Source of the DNA: Vanrija pseudolonga
Lineage: Eukaryota > Basidiomycota > Tremellomycetes > Trichosporonales > Trichosporonaceae
Reading direction: 5' to 3'
Assembly (NCBI RefSeq): GCF_020906515.1
Contig: NC_085852.1
Location: forward strand, 2,790,001 to 2,854,000
DNA length: 64,000 nucleotides
Shown here: in pieces, positions 1 through 10,401 of the stretch
How positions within the stretch are numbered: the stretch's first letter is position 1
How the letters are laid out: each line of letters opens with the position of its first letter
Translations under genes and position numbers: made by a program
The notes under the pieces: generated by a model
What the model was told of the DNA's origin: nothing
Databases searched by the model: none
The model's input: only the letters and a program-made list of their open reading frames with translations

Positions 1-2
1 TG

Positions 3-1127
3 AACAACATGGACAAGATTGAGGCCAACATCGGCGAGGACCAGCGGCTGAGCGACTCGATCCGCGAGCTCGATTACGCGCCACTCGACTTGGCGACGGC
101 GCGCTCGGCTGACGCGAAAGCCAAGAGCCAGCTCATGGCCAAGAAGGGCGAGTTGGCGAAGCTCGATGCGGTAGTGTAAGTCGCAGCGGACACCTCAGCC
201 GCTCACCCCCCAGCAAGGACAAGTACAAGACATGGCAGTCGTCGCAGTCATCGACGTCGACACGCATCTTCACCAAGATTCGCCACCCAAATACGCACGA
301 CCAGGTGCTCGCCAAGCGGATACAGCACGAGCAGAACGAGTACGAGATGGTGTTCAACGAGCAGCAGGAGGTGCAGGGCGATATCAAGGTGCTTGAAGAC
401 CGGCTCGGCAAGCTCTCCGACGAGATTGGCACCTTGACACAAGTGACGGCGCGGCATACCGAGCTCCGGAGCCAGCGCTTAGCCCTGCACGCGCACGTGT
501 TTGATGGACCGACGCCACAGTACCCGGAGGAAGACGCGCAGGAGAACGTGGTCAATGCGACGCAGCACCATCAAGGCGAGGTACGTGCGCCAGCTGCCCT
601 CTGGCTGACACGAGCAGGTCGAAGCACTACTGGCCCACGAGCGGGAGGTCCTCGGCATGCTCAACAGGGCACTCGAGTGCTCCGAACGCGCCGAGCGCCA
701 GTTCCGCAAGGCGCGGCGAGCGGCCCGAGACAGTGAAAACCACTCGCGCATAGCCCGCCACAGCCACAAGGCGGAGGAGAACCACGCCGAGGCGCGCATC
801 CTCCTCGACCGCGCCGCGAGCCAGCAGCCGCGCCTGCCCCGGTTCTACGGCGACCTGCCCAGCGGCGGGTACCGCTCAGCGCGGGGATACAGCGACAAGA
901 TGTACTTCTGCCAGAAGCTCGTCCAGCACAACGTCATGATGATCAACGTGTCGGTTGCCGACGCCGCCGTTTACGAGGCCGACATTGCGGCGACCAAGCA
1001 GCGCCTGGCGGACGCCACTGTGCTGCTGGAGAGCATTCGCTGCCGCATCATGGACGAGCGGGCTGGCGCGCGGGGGCTCGGCCCCGCACCGCCTTTGTAT
1101 GAGAGTGGCGAGGGTTTGAGGGCGTAG
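3..1127 (+). CDS. Coiled-coil hypothetical protein, 5' end outside window
   Basis: Partial gene; the upstream part lies before the window. Exons 3-175, 214-580 and 618-1127 join in frame across two very short introns (38 and 37 nt, GTAAG and GTACGT donors, CAG acceptors) and end at TAG 1125-1127. The product is highly charged, with long Lys/Glu/Arg/Gln heptad-like stretches in the first two exons, then a less charged C-terminal part containing a Tyr/Gly/Arg-rich patch (around SGGYRSARGYSDK) and a final predicted helix. No catalytic motif is visible. This suggests a structural or scaffold protein, but I do not recognise the family. The continuous frame and consistent splice signals make it a real gene; only the function is unknown. 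Confidence 0.75.
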
Positions 1128-2234
1128 ATGGGCGAGTTTGGTTGTACTACAAGGTAATGGTTGTACACTATGCAGGTATGGTTGTCGAGGTAAGGAAGTG
1201 GGAATGTCCACGAACCGATGGCGGCTCCAAGGTGATGTGGCATCCCCAGTGGCTACCAGACTCTCCAGTCACGACCCAGATCCTCCTTTCACTACGCAAG
1301 CATGCGGACTCGCTGCTATCCAAAGCAGTTGCTCGGCATGCGGGGTAAACGGGGTGTGGGCATCCATGACAGACGGAATGTCAAAGCCGACGGCGAACGG
1401 CGCCGTACGGCCGGGACGCGCGTGCCATGGTTCCCCGCCTCAAGCAACAATGCTGCACATTCCAGCGATGCTGCGGCGCTGCATACCTCCTAAACATAGC
1501 ACAAGAAGAAGAAGAAGTGGGAGGTCTGAAGGTCGATGTGGACGCGAGCGCTCCGGTTCAGGCGGACATGAGTCACCCAAACCCACTGTGGCGTCCGAGT
1601 GTGGCGGCGGACCTCACTCCCGCCGCACAACTTCGACTAACCAACAACGCGATCTCTCTCAACCCCCCTTGTCCACAAACCCCGGGCTGGGCGTACCCGG
1701 CGAGGCTGCGGCGGAGGACTGGCGCTGCCTTCCCTCGGCGCTGCGCCGCTCTGGCGCCCCGTGGGCGAAACGCCTCGCCGACGTCTCCCTGGCCACTGCG
1801 GCGCAAGCTCCGGCCGGGCGGCACGGGGCGGCGTCGATATCTCTGGCCAGTCAAGTCACGGCCCACACCCGCTCCGCACCGGGAATGGGGAATCCACAGA
1901 TGACGTGGAGGACGGTGGGGCGGATTGGGGAAGTGCGCGTAGCTGCGATCGGTTGTGTGCTTGCCGGCTGTCGTGATTGGTGACGACGGAGAAGAGGAGA
2001 AGAAATCCGTCGCGTAGGGGTCTACCTCGCCCCCGCGCGTCGCATGCTCTATGGTGCAGGGGCCCTCCTCCCACTAGCAGGCCAAACGAGCCTGAACCAA
2101 CCACTATGCAGCTTTACAGGAGCAACTTGAAACACGCCAGCACTGGCCACTAGATTCATTCGCAATGCGACCTATGGTACAAACGCACGGGTGTGAGGGT
2201 GCGCCTCGCGCCAACCCCCTTTTCCTTGCTATTA
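1128..2234. other. Intergenic region between two convergent genes
   Basis: This 1.1 kb lies between the stop of the coiled-coil gene and the stop of the minus-strand amino-acid transporter, so it should hold two 3' UTRs. An open frame of about 280 codons crosses it on the plus strand (1138-1983), but its translation is Arg/Ser/Pro-rich with no domain and looks like a by-product of high GC. I see no RNA gene or mobile element. Confidence 0.5.
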
Positions 2235-3860
2235 TTACGACTTGACCGAGCCCGAGTTGTCCTTGCACGACCAAGGCTTCTGGTCAACAGTCGTGTTGAT
2301 GAGGTCGACGACGGCACCGTACGTGCCAGCGACGGTGAGGAAGGCACCGCAGAGGAGGAGGAGGGCGTTGACGCCCGCCATGATCTTGGTGCGCTGAGTG
2401 CGCTCGTGAGCAGGAACCATGCGCCAGTTGTCGTGGTACCACATGAAGACGTAGGGGACAATGCAGACGTTGGGGCAGATGAGGGCACCGATGAAACCGA
2501 TAAGCGAGCCGAAGATGGGGATGGCCGAGGCGATGATGTAGCCAATAATGACCGAGCCAAAGGTGCACGAGAGCCAAGTGATCCAGTGGGTGGGGGTCGA
2601 CTTGGAGAGGTGGGGCGAGCCGTGGAGGACGCGGACGAAGAGGTTCTTGCCGCAGAGCTGGACAGGTCAGCGGGGTCTGGCTTGGGCTTGGGTCTGAGCC
2701 ACTTACGTGAGTGAAGATGGTGAGCGAGGCGAGGAGACCGGGGATGGCGAGGCCGTAGCAGACCTTCTTCATGAGGGGACCAGCCGAGCCAAGAGCGGGC
2801 GAGGCGACGTACTGGCCACAGAAGTGGTAGACGATCGAGCCGATGATGAGGTAGACGGCCGTGAGGAAGAAGATGGACAGAACCATGGGCTTGACGAACT
2901 GGCGGGGGTCACGCATCTCGGAGACGATGCCAAAGTACATGGGGGTGCCACCGTACGAGAAGACGATGCCGTTGATGGCAGACATGGCCGAGGCGAAGGT
3001 GGGGTGGGCAATGACCTTGACGCCAGTCTCCCAGGGGCCGGTCTGGGGAGCCTCCGAGGGGCGCTCCTGGACGCCGACGGCGACAGTGAGGGTGATGATG
3101 GCGGACATGATGGAGACGATACCGGCCCATCCGATCCACGAGATCTTGCCGAGGGTACGGATGGAGCCGAGGAGCCAGCCGGCAATGGCGGCGACGGCGA
3201 TGAAGACGGCGGTGCAGGTGCCGTGGGTGGAGACGGCGTTGAGCGAGGTGGACACACCAACCAGGGCGGAACCGATGATGAAGACCATGACTGGGCGGGA
3301 GGTTAGATCTGATCTGATCTGGGCGGAGCCGGGGCGGGCACGGGGCCGCCCGACGGCACGGCACGCAAGACTTACAAAGAGTGAACACGACGTAGAAGGT
3401 CTCCTTGCCGGCGCGGCCGCCAAAGACGTAGGCGGCGTCGGCGAGCGAGTAGACCTCGGGGTGGTTGAGCTTGAACGATCCAATGACTGTGGCAGAGTCT
3501 GTGCGCGGGTGTGTCAGTTTCCCGTTCGTTCGGACAAAGGCCGACGGCCGTTGACTCACAGGCAATGATGGTCTGGATGAGGATGATGAGGAGGATACCG
3601 GGCACGAGACCGAGGACACCGAACACGGACGGCAGCGCGAGCACACCGAGACCGAGGTTGGCCTTGGTCATGAGGATGAACGAGCCCATGACGCCGACGG
3701 CGCGGAAGTTGGGACCGTCCTCGCCGACATCACCGAACACGGCATCGTGGACGGCGGCGGGTCCGACGTCGACCTCGTACGAGTTGCCCTTGCCCGAGGT
3801 GTGCTCGGTGCCGGTGCCGTTCTCGAGGTCGCGCAGCTGGGCCTTCTCTGTTGTCGCCAT
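2235..3860 (-). CDS. Amino-acid transporter, Mtr/AVT type (Aa_trans family)
   Basis: Exons 3560-3860, 3376-3498, 2707-3290 and 2235-2657 give 476 residues. It matches the fungal Mtr-like branch of the amino acid/auxin permease family (PF01490): a hydrophilic N-terminus of about 60 residues, then about 11 membrane segments, with the family blocks LGLGVLALPSVFG, FKLNHPEVYSLADA, GWAGIVSI and VGVQERPSEAP. Members move neutral or aromatic amino acids by proton symport at the plasma membrane or vacuole; the substrate cannot be read here. The C-terminus ends in a CKDN-type tail shared with the paralogue at 27436-29142. The start is the first in-frame ATG before the acidic N-terminus. The second intron carries three copies of the pentamer TCTGA (about 3305-3321). 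The intergenic region upstream is long (over 2 kb), suggesting a large promoter. Confidence 0.93.
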
Positions 3861-6051
3861 GTTTGAGTGAGTGTGTGTTTTGGTGTGTGGTGGGGGGGTG
3901 TTGCTGATTACAGCGAGCTGCCCCTCGAGTTTTTCAACCTTGCCTTGCCTAGCCTCCTCGCCTCGTTGCTTTCTCCTTGCTTCCCCTTCCACCTCCTCTC
4001 GTCCGACCTGACCTGACTGACCTGACCTGATCGTTTCGCGCTTCCCTGTGTCAGCTGGGCCCAGGGCAGAGCGTGCGACACGGCCCCACATGGGGCAGGG
4101 CAACCACCAAGGCTCGGTTCAGATGTAGGGTCCGCCCCGACCGGACTAGCCAAGAGCAAAGGATTCCAGACCGGAAGGTGCAGCTTGGTCAAGGTACTTC
4201 CACTTTCCCCACACTCGGTCCCCTCCGTAGGCAGGCGTGTCGGCTCTGTCCCGCGCGAGCGCCGCGGGCTTGCGGTCGGTTTGCGGGCAGGGCGGCAACG
4301 CGGAAAGGGAGGCGAGGGGGCGTGAGCGGTTCCTTGTTGGCAACGTCGTTGGTCGTCGGGCGGCTACGTTGGCATAAACTGCGCGCCCATTCAATGGCAA
4401 TGGAAAATCTTCCTCTGATTGGAGAAATTTACGTCATGAACGGGAGCCCGGCATTCTGCGCCACTGGTGGCTTCGGCCTTTTTCTCGCTATCGAAAACAG
4501 CGACAACGACGGCCGTGATGGTGAGCGGCGCGCTGTCGGCGGTCTCTGCATTGGTCTCGGTGCTGTTGCCCACCGAGAGCGAGGGCACAGTAGCGGCAAG
4601 CCGTGGTATGCTTTGCCTAAGCATCCCTGCAAAGTAATCGCTGGCATTTCATCCGGAAAGATGGCAACCGACGGCTGGCTTGGCGGCGGCCCGCCCTGGA
4701 ACAAGGGCGGCGTTTAAGCGACGTAAGACTCTCCGGCACGCCTCGCCCCCGACCCACCCACGCTCATGTGAGATCTATTGTGCGTGTGTGTGTGGTCGTG
4801 CGTAACGTTGCTCTGGATGTATGCAAGTGTCGCTCAATCCCGAAAGCAGCCTATACCGATTGCCGGCGGCATGGAAAGAGGAGTTCTGTTATTCTTGTCG
4901 TCGATGCTTGTGCCAGATGTCAACAAGCCGTGGATCGTCGCTAGCCCCAACGAATTGACCGAGATGAAAATCTGAGCCGAGTGCTGGTGACTGCGCTCCA
5001 CGCCAGACACCGACCGGCGTGCTGTCCTCGTCTGCAACTGCAATTGCTCACTGCTCACGACCAACGAGCTCGCAATCGACATCCGGATATTGAGCCGGTG
5101 CATACCCCACTGCTAGTCTTGCACGTCGGTGCCCCGCCGCTGGCTCGTTGGCTGATACATCGTGAAACCCACTATGCCGTTCACCCTTTGGCGGTCCCTT
5201 TGCCCCTTTCGACAAACGACGCGCTGATCTGCACTCAATGCGGAGAGCATGGGGCTCTCGGTGATCGCGGCATGTCTCCACGTATCCTCACTCTAGCCCC
5301 ACACGATTTGCGCTGCGGCGAGCGGGTTTGGGCGCGAAGAGCGAGCACAGGAGGCGACGGCGGCAGCGGCGTCGTGCTGCCACGGCATGTTCCGCCCGGC
5401 GACCTCCACCGCTCGTGTGCCACATTCACTGATAACGGCTGAACTCGAGGCTTGGCGGGCGGGAATGGCCCCCACGCCCACGCCGCGCCTTTGCGCCGTG
5501 CCGGAACAGCCGCCGGTCATGGGCCGCACTCCCGAGAGGAGCAGAGAGAGAGCGACCGAGCGAGCAGACATAGCCTCGCTAGTATGCACACGTCGCCGAG
5601 CGACGAGGAGACATCCGCGCAACGCACATATGTGCATTCGAGGATGCCTTCGCTTCCCCCACCCTACCCCACTCGGCAGCGCTGCGTGTCTCTTCAATGG
5701 CCGCAGCAGCGCGCGCTATGTTCCGCGATAGCGACGTGAGGACCGAGCATACCGAGCACGCCATGATCATGTCGCTATTACACTAGCTGCTGAAGCATCA
5801 GTCTCTTGCACAACCGCCGGCCCGGGAGTGGGTCGCTCGCTTTGCCGACACGATCTCAGTCAGCCCGGCGGCTGTCAGTCACCCCACCATGGTGAGGCCC
5901 CACTGTACCTTTAACGCGGCGTCGCGGCGTCCATTCCATGCAGTTAACGTGAGCGCAGGGTCAGAGGAGGGAGCCTCACTGGCCCAACGTTGCTAGCAAT
6001 GATGTTGTTGGCATTCCCATAACGAACAGTAACAGCGGACCATGCGCAAGC
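3861..6051. other. Long gene-poor region upstream of the amino-acid transporter
   Basis: About 2.2 kb between the transporter start and a fragmentary ORF. Just upstream of the transporter is a CT/GA-rich stretch with repeated CTGAC/CCTGA pentamers (about 4000-4030) that may belong to its core promoter. Open frames on both strands, the longest 4073-4717 plus, have no domain, no splice-consistent extension and a composition expected of GC-rich noncoding DNA. I see no tRNA or repeat element. Confidence 0.5.
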
Positions 6052-6460
6052 CTAAGGCATCTGACCCAGCAGCCTGTTACCGCGATGAATCACGTCCAGC
6101 ATCATAGCATGCAAGGTCTCGAGCTTGATGAACCCTGCTGCGTGAGGGATCTGCAGCGCGACAAGGTCCTCACTCTGCCCGGGGAATGCCGCGAGGAGCG
6201 GGATACAAGCTTCCTCGAAGACGCGGAGCGCGTCCTGGCATTCATCCATCTCCAGCTCGAGACGCATCCTGGCTGCGTAGTACCGCGCCTGTACGGCAGG
6301 GGAGGCGAGGCGAGGGTCGATTGCGACGTCGGGCGGCATGGGCAGACAGGCAGGCGGCTGCTCCTCTGTCTCTGGTGGTAGCTCGTCTTGAGTCTGAGGA
6401 TGGTTAGGCCCACAACTCCACTCCGGCTCACCATGTCGAGTCGGCTTCGACCCAATCCGG
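6052..6460 (-). CDS. Short hypothetical ORF or fragment of a regulator gene
   Basis: The frame ending at TAG 6052-6054 encodes about 95 residues from an internal ATG at 6339 (motifs RYYAARMRLELEMDECQDA and LETLHAMMLDVIHRG). It is helical and acidic and reads like real protein. Upstream the frame stays open, and a plausible intron (GTGAGC donor, CTAAC branch point, CAG acceptor) lies at about 6396-6433. Beyond it, a different frame contains CWTCSHKKNR, which resembles the start of a Zn2Cys6 cluster but lacks the third cysteine. I could not build a complete gene. It may be a degraded zinc-cluster regulator or a small protein with an exon I missed. Confidence 0.35.
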
Positions 6461-6908
6461 TTCTTCTTATGACTGCAAGTCCAACATTGACGACAGAAGC
6501 ATTGCGAGTGCTCGAGTGTGACGGCTCGGTGTGCGGCGCCCTCGTCTCTCCACGAGGCGTGTGGGGATTGTCACACACACACTGCTTCGTTCGGGCGTCG
6601 AAGCGCCCCACGCCCGCTCGTGGTCTTATAGTCTTTCCCCTTGACTGTGCGTACTGTGCAGAGATACCTGGGATGTGCATAGGTGGCGGACGCGCGAGGA
6701 ATGGGTGCAATCCAGCTCAACGTACTGCTGTCCACTGTCCCGTCGTTGCCACCGATGAGTTGTGGTGGAGGTCGGATTGAACACCAACGATGACGCAACG
6801 ACAGTCGTCGCTCAACCTTGCCATCATCAGCCCAAGCTGCCTTTCTTCCCCTCGACATTCCCTACTACCAACCCCCCACCCCACCCCGCCCACCCCACCA
6901 ATGCCGCA

Positions 6909-8215
6909 ATGGCCCTAGTCTCCGCTTCCGAAGTCTTCTGGGTACCCGACAACAACTTTGTCGGCGTCGCGGGGGGTAAGTCACCCCTTTCCTTTCCTTC
7001 CTCCCATCCGCGCTGACCTCAACAGCGCACCGAATCCTGGGACAGATCAAGCCGCAGACGCGCCGGCTAGTCGCGCCCCTAACAGCACTAGGGACGGACG
7101 GCGCGCTCGCGCTCTTCCGCGGCCTGCCTGCCTTGCGGCAGCGGTACTCTGCCGACCCCGACGGCCCGCTGTGGGGCATCACCGAGTTCAACCTAGTGCG
7201 CAACTCTATCGGCGACGCGGGGCTGCTCGCGGCGCTCAAGTACGCCGGCAAGGACAGCGCGGTGCGCACGCTCCTGCTGCATGGGAACGAGATTGCTCTG
7301 GCCGGCGAGGGCGTCGCGCAGACGGCCGCGCTGCTGCTCAACAAGTCGCGCCTGGCGCAGCTCGGGCTGACTGACCTGCCGCTGGACCCTGCGGCCGTCA
7401 GCAGCCTGTTCGGCGCGCTCAACGCGCAACACCTCCACACGCTGCACCTGTCCACGTGTGATATCCCCTCTGGCTGCGCGGCTGCCATTGCGGACTATGT
7501 GCGCTCGCCGCGCTCGCGAGGGCTGAAAGTCCTCGAGCTGAACGAGAACCGGCTCGGCCGGCGCGGTGTGTCGCTCATTCTCGACGCGGTGGAGGCGGCA
7601 AACTTCTCCCTCCTGCACATCGGGCTCATGTTCAATGACCGCCGGCGCCGGCGGAGGCGACCACGGCGTTTCCCCGCCTCGCCGACGGACAGCAGCGACG
7701 AGTCCGACTCTGACGACCACCTCGACAACTCGTCCCTCGCGCACCAGCTCGACAAGCGTGTGCCCGCGCTCCAGTTCAGGAACGAGGCGCTCACTGCGCG
7801 CGTGCGGCGGGCGGCCTCGCGCGCCATTGCGCCCGCCCGCATCATCCTGTGTGCGCGGTCGCCGACGGCGACGGAGACGGCCGCGAGGGTCATGCACGAG
7901 GCGTCCAGGGACACGAGCCCTGTGGTCCCCTTTGCGCTGCTCGACCTGCCGGCCGAAGTGCAGGTGCTCATTGCGCGCCACTGCTCGCGCGACGCGGCAG
8001 CGCTCAGCGAGGCCCAGTGGACGCGCCTGCGGCTCCTCGCTGCTGATCCTGGCGACCTGCGCAACGCGGCGAGGAAGATGCGCGCCGCGTGTGCCGACGT
8101 GCAGCTTGGTAAAGCTACGCGAGCGCAGCGCAGGGAGAGGCTCAGGGAGGTGCGCGACGAGTGGCTGGTCACCGGAGGGTGGGAGTGCTGGGAGCTGAAT
8201 CGGCCGCAGGCGTAG
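6909..8215 (+). CDS. Leucine-rich-repeat (RNI-like) protein
   Basis: Exons 6909-6975 and 7026-8215 (50-nt intron) give 418 residues. Residues of about 60-230 contain degenerate leucine-rich repeats of the ribonuclease-inhibitor type, such as ITEFNLVRNSIGDAGL, RTLLLHGNEI, LHTLHLSTCDIPSG and LKVLELNENRLGRRGV. They are followed by an Arg-rich patch (about RRRRRRRPRR) and an acidic Ser/Asp stretch. A later segment, LLDLPAEVQVLIARHCSRD, weakly resembles an F-box, which would be unusual at this C-terminal place. The protein probably serves protein-protein recognition. The ATG at 6909 is chosen because the ATG at 6901 runs into a stop after five codons. CT-rich sequence and Cs precede the start. Confidence 0.8.
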
Positions 8216-8264
8216 GGGGATATGTTGTCAACATACATGTTGTACAGTACAGAAACAAGACAGT

Positions 8265-9913
8265 CTAGACCTCCAGGGCCGCCAACTCGAGCGCGTCGAG
8301 CACTCGCTGCGCTTGTCGCTGGCCGGTGATGAACGGGCCGTGGGCGGTTGCCTTGGGGGTTGTCAGCATTGCTCGCTCGCTCCCACCCCCACACTACTCA
8401 CATAGTGGTCGGGATCTGTCGCTTCGCCGGCGAACAGCAGCCGCTCGTCCCAGAGCGGGCGCCCGAGCTCGAGGTAGTCCTGCGGCGTGGACGTCGTATC
8501 GGGGTCGAGGGCCTTGTCGTCGGCTACACGGACATACGAGTAGCTGCCGCGCGCGTACGGGTCGCTCTCCCAACGTGTAACCACCACAGCCTTGGGCTTG
8601 TCGGGCATGGCGCCGCCTGCGCTCTGGCCAAAGTGGTGTGTGAGGATGCGGTGCATGTGCTCGGCGATGTACTCGTCCGACTTTGCCTCGAGGTCGTGGC
8701 CAAAATCCGCGCCGCAGAAGAAGAGGAGCGCGGGCTGGCCGTTGATCGGGACGAGGTTGAGGCTGTTGAGCGCGATGTCCTTCAGAACCGGGAGGAAGTC
8801 CTCCGACAACTTGGAGGGCAGGAAGGAGAAGTACGGCGCCGCCTCGGGCCAGAACGGCTTGTCGTAGATCACGATAATCTTGTTCATGAGCCCAAAGCCC
8901 AGGCGGTTCGTCGCGTCCACGCGCCGCTTGGGGAGCGGCGGGTCGAACTTGGGCGGACTATGCTTGAGCACCCCGAGAGGAAGGGTACAGACCACATGCG
9001 CGGCCTTGTAGCTACCCTTGCTCGTGACGACCTCGACTGCCTCGTCGTCGTCGACGAGGCGCACCTCGGTGACTGGCTCGCCAAGGCGCACGTCCGCGAG
9101 CTTGCGCTTGCTCTTCTTGGCCTCGACAACCGCCTTGTGCAGCGCGCCGTAGACGCCGACGTAGCCGTTGACGAACGTCGCGTCGGGCCCGTTGAACGTC
9201 GCGGTCGAGTGCACGAAGCGCATCGACACGTCGTCTAGCCGGCCGCCGGTGTACGACTGCGCCGAGAGCACGATATCGCGCGCAAACTTGCGGTCGCGCT
9301 CGTTGTCCAGCCCCTTGAATAGCGTCGAGCGCGACTCGTCAAACAGCCACCCGCCGAGCGACTCGGAAATCGGCGGCACTTCGGTCGACGACGACTGGCT
9401 GTACTCGTCCGAGTCGGAGAAGAAGGCCTTGAAGACGTTAAAGTTGAGGCGCGCGGCGAGCTCCTTGTCGATCGGCGGGCCTTCGGGGGAGTAGATAGCC
9501 TCGAGGGCCCAGCTCTCGTGCGGGCTGTCCTTGTCGTCGCCCTCGGCGCCACCCTCATCTTCGTCCTCGCCCTCGTCATCGTCGTCGTCCTCTACCTTGA
9601 GCGGCAGGTTGTGCGCCTTGGCAAACTTGTACAGCGGGTTGCCCGCAATGCCGTGGATATACGACGCGCCCAGGTCGAAGAAGTAATTGGACTTGTCGTC
9701 CGTCTCGACCGTGTATGTGTGCGTGCGGCCGCCGATCCGCTCGCGCGCCTCGAGGAGGAGCACGCTCACCCCGGCGTCGGTCAGGCTCTTGGCGCACGAC
9801 AGGCCGGACACGCCGGCACCGATCACGATGACTGTTGGCGCGTCGGCGTCCGAGGCTTTCAGCTTGGATCCGGCTTTGGAGGCCTTCTGCTCAGTGCTCG
9901 ACTTGGAGCCCAT
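8265..9913 (-). CDS. Flavin-containing amine oxidase (polyamine-oxidase type)
   Basis: Exons 8402-9913 and 8265-8351 give 532 residues. The N-terminal FAD-binding Rossmann motif is clear (VIVIGAGVSGLSCAKSL, then LLLEARERIGGRTHT), and the C-terminus has the second FAD motif of the family, LLFAGEATDPDHYATAHG, which is rebuilt only when the small last exon is spliced on. Such enzymes oxidise spermine/spermidine or other amines with release of hydrogen peroxide. An unusual acidic loop (about residues 112-135, mostly Asp/Glu/Gly) lies between the FAD and substrate domains. There is no signal peptide and no clear SKL-type peroxisomal signal. A TATAAAAG box on this strand lies at 10145-10152, 232 bp upstream of the start. 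A histone-demethylase role is less likely because no SWIRM domain is present. Confidence 0.92.
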
Positions 9914-10401
9914 GTTGTTGTGTTGTGGAGCTGTTGGAGCTGCTCGGTGTGATGGTAAGTGAGGGCGTCTGCGATGGGTGCTCCGCCGCGTCCTTTATCT
10001 TCTCGTCGCCGTCGCCAAGTTCTGCGCTTCGGATCCGAGATGAGCGCCGAGAATGTCTAGAGGAGTCGGACTAAGCGAGGGGTTGTGTGTGAGTCGTGAG
10101 GAACGAGGGTTGGATGGTGATGCTGGGTCGAGCAGTGGGGGACACTTTTATACCATTGCGGTGTTCACGACGTCATTGGGACCCTTGGAGCGCTGTTGCC
10201 AAGTCGCCGACGGTCGGTGGCAAGTGGACGGCTACTTCCCCTTTTGCCCACGTTGCCACATTTCATCGGGCCCGATGCAGAGACTCGACTAGGCCGGGTC
10301 TCGTTACGGGAGCGCAACATGTGGGTGGAGTGGAGTGGAGGCCGGGGTGACAACCGTCGCCCTCACATGGCGCACCCGAGCATGCTGCATCACCACTACC
10401 A
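9914..10401. other. Intergenic region: amine-oxidase promoter and TEL2 3' end
   Basis: Both flanking genes are on the minus strand, so this holds the amine-oxidase upstream region and the 3' flank of TEL2. The one recognisable element is a minus-strand TATAAAAG at 10145-10152. Nothing else is seen. Confidence 0.5.

Noticed and set aside
1138-1983. A 281-codon open frame downstream of the coiled-coil gene.
   Set aside because: Arg/Ser/Pro-rich, no domain, no typical fungal start context; most likely chance in GC-rich DNA.
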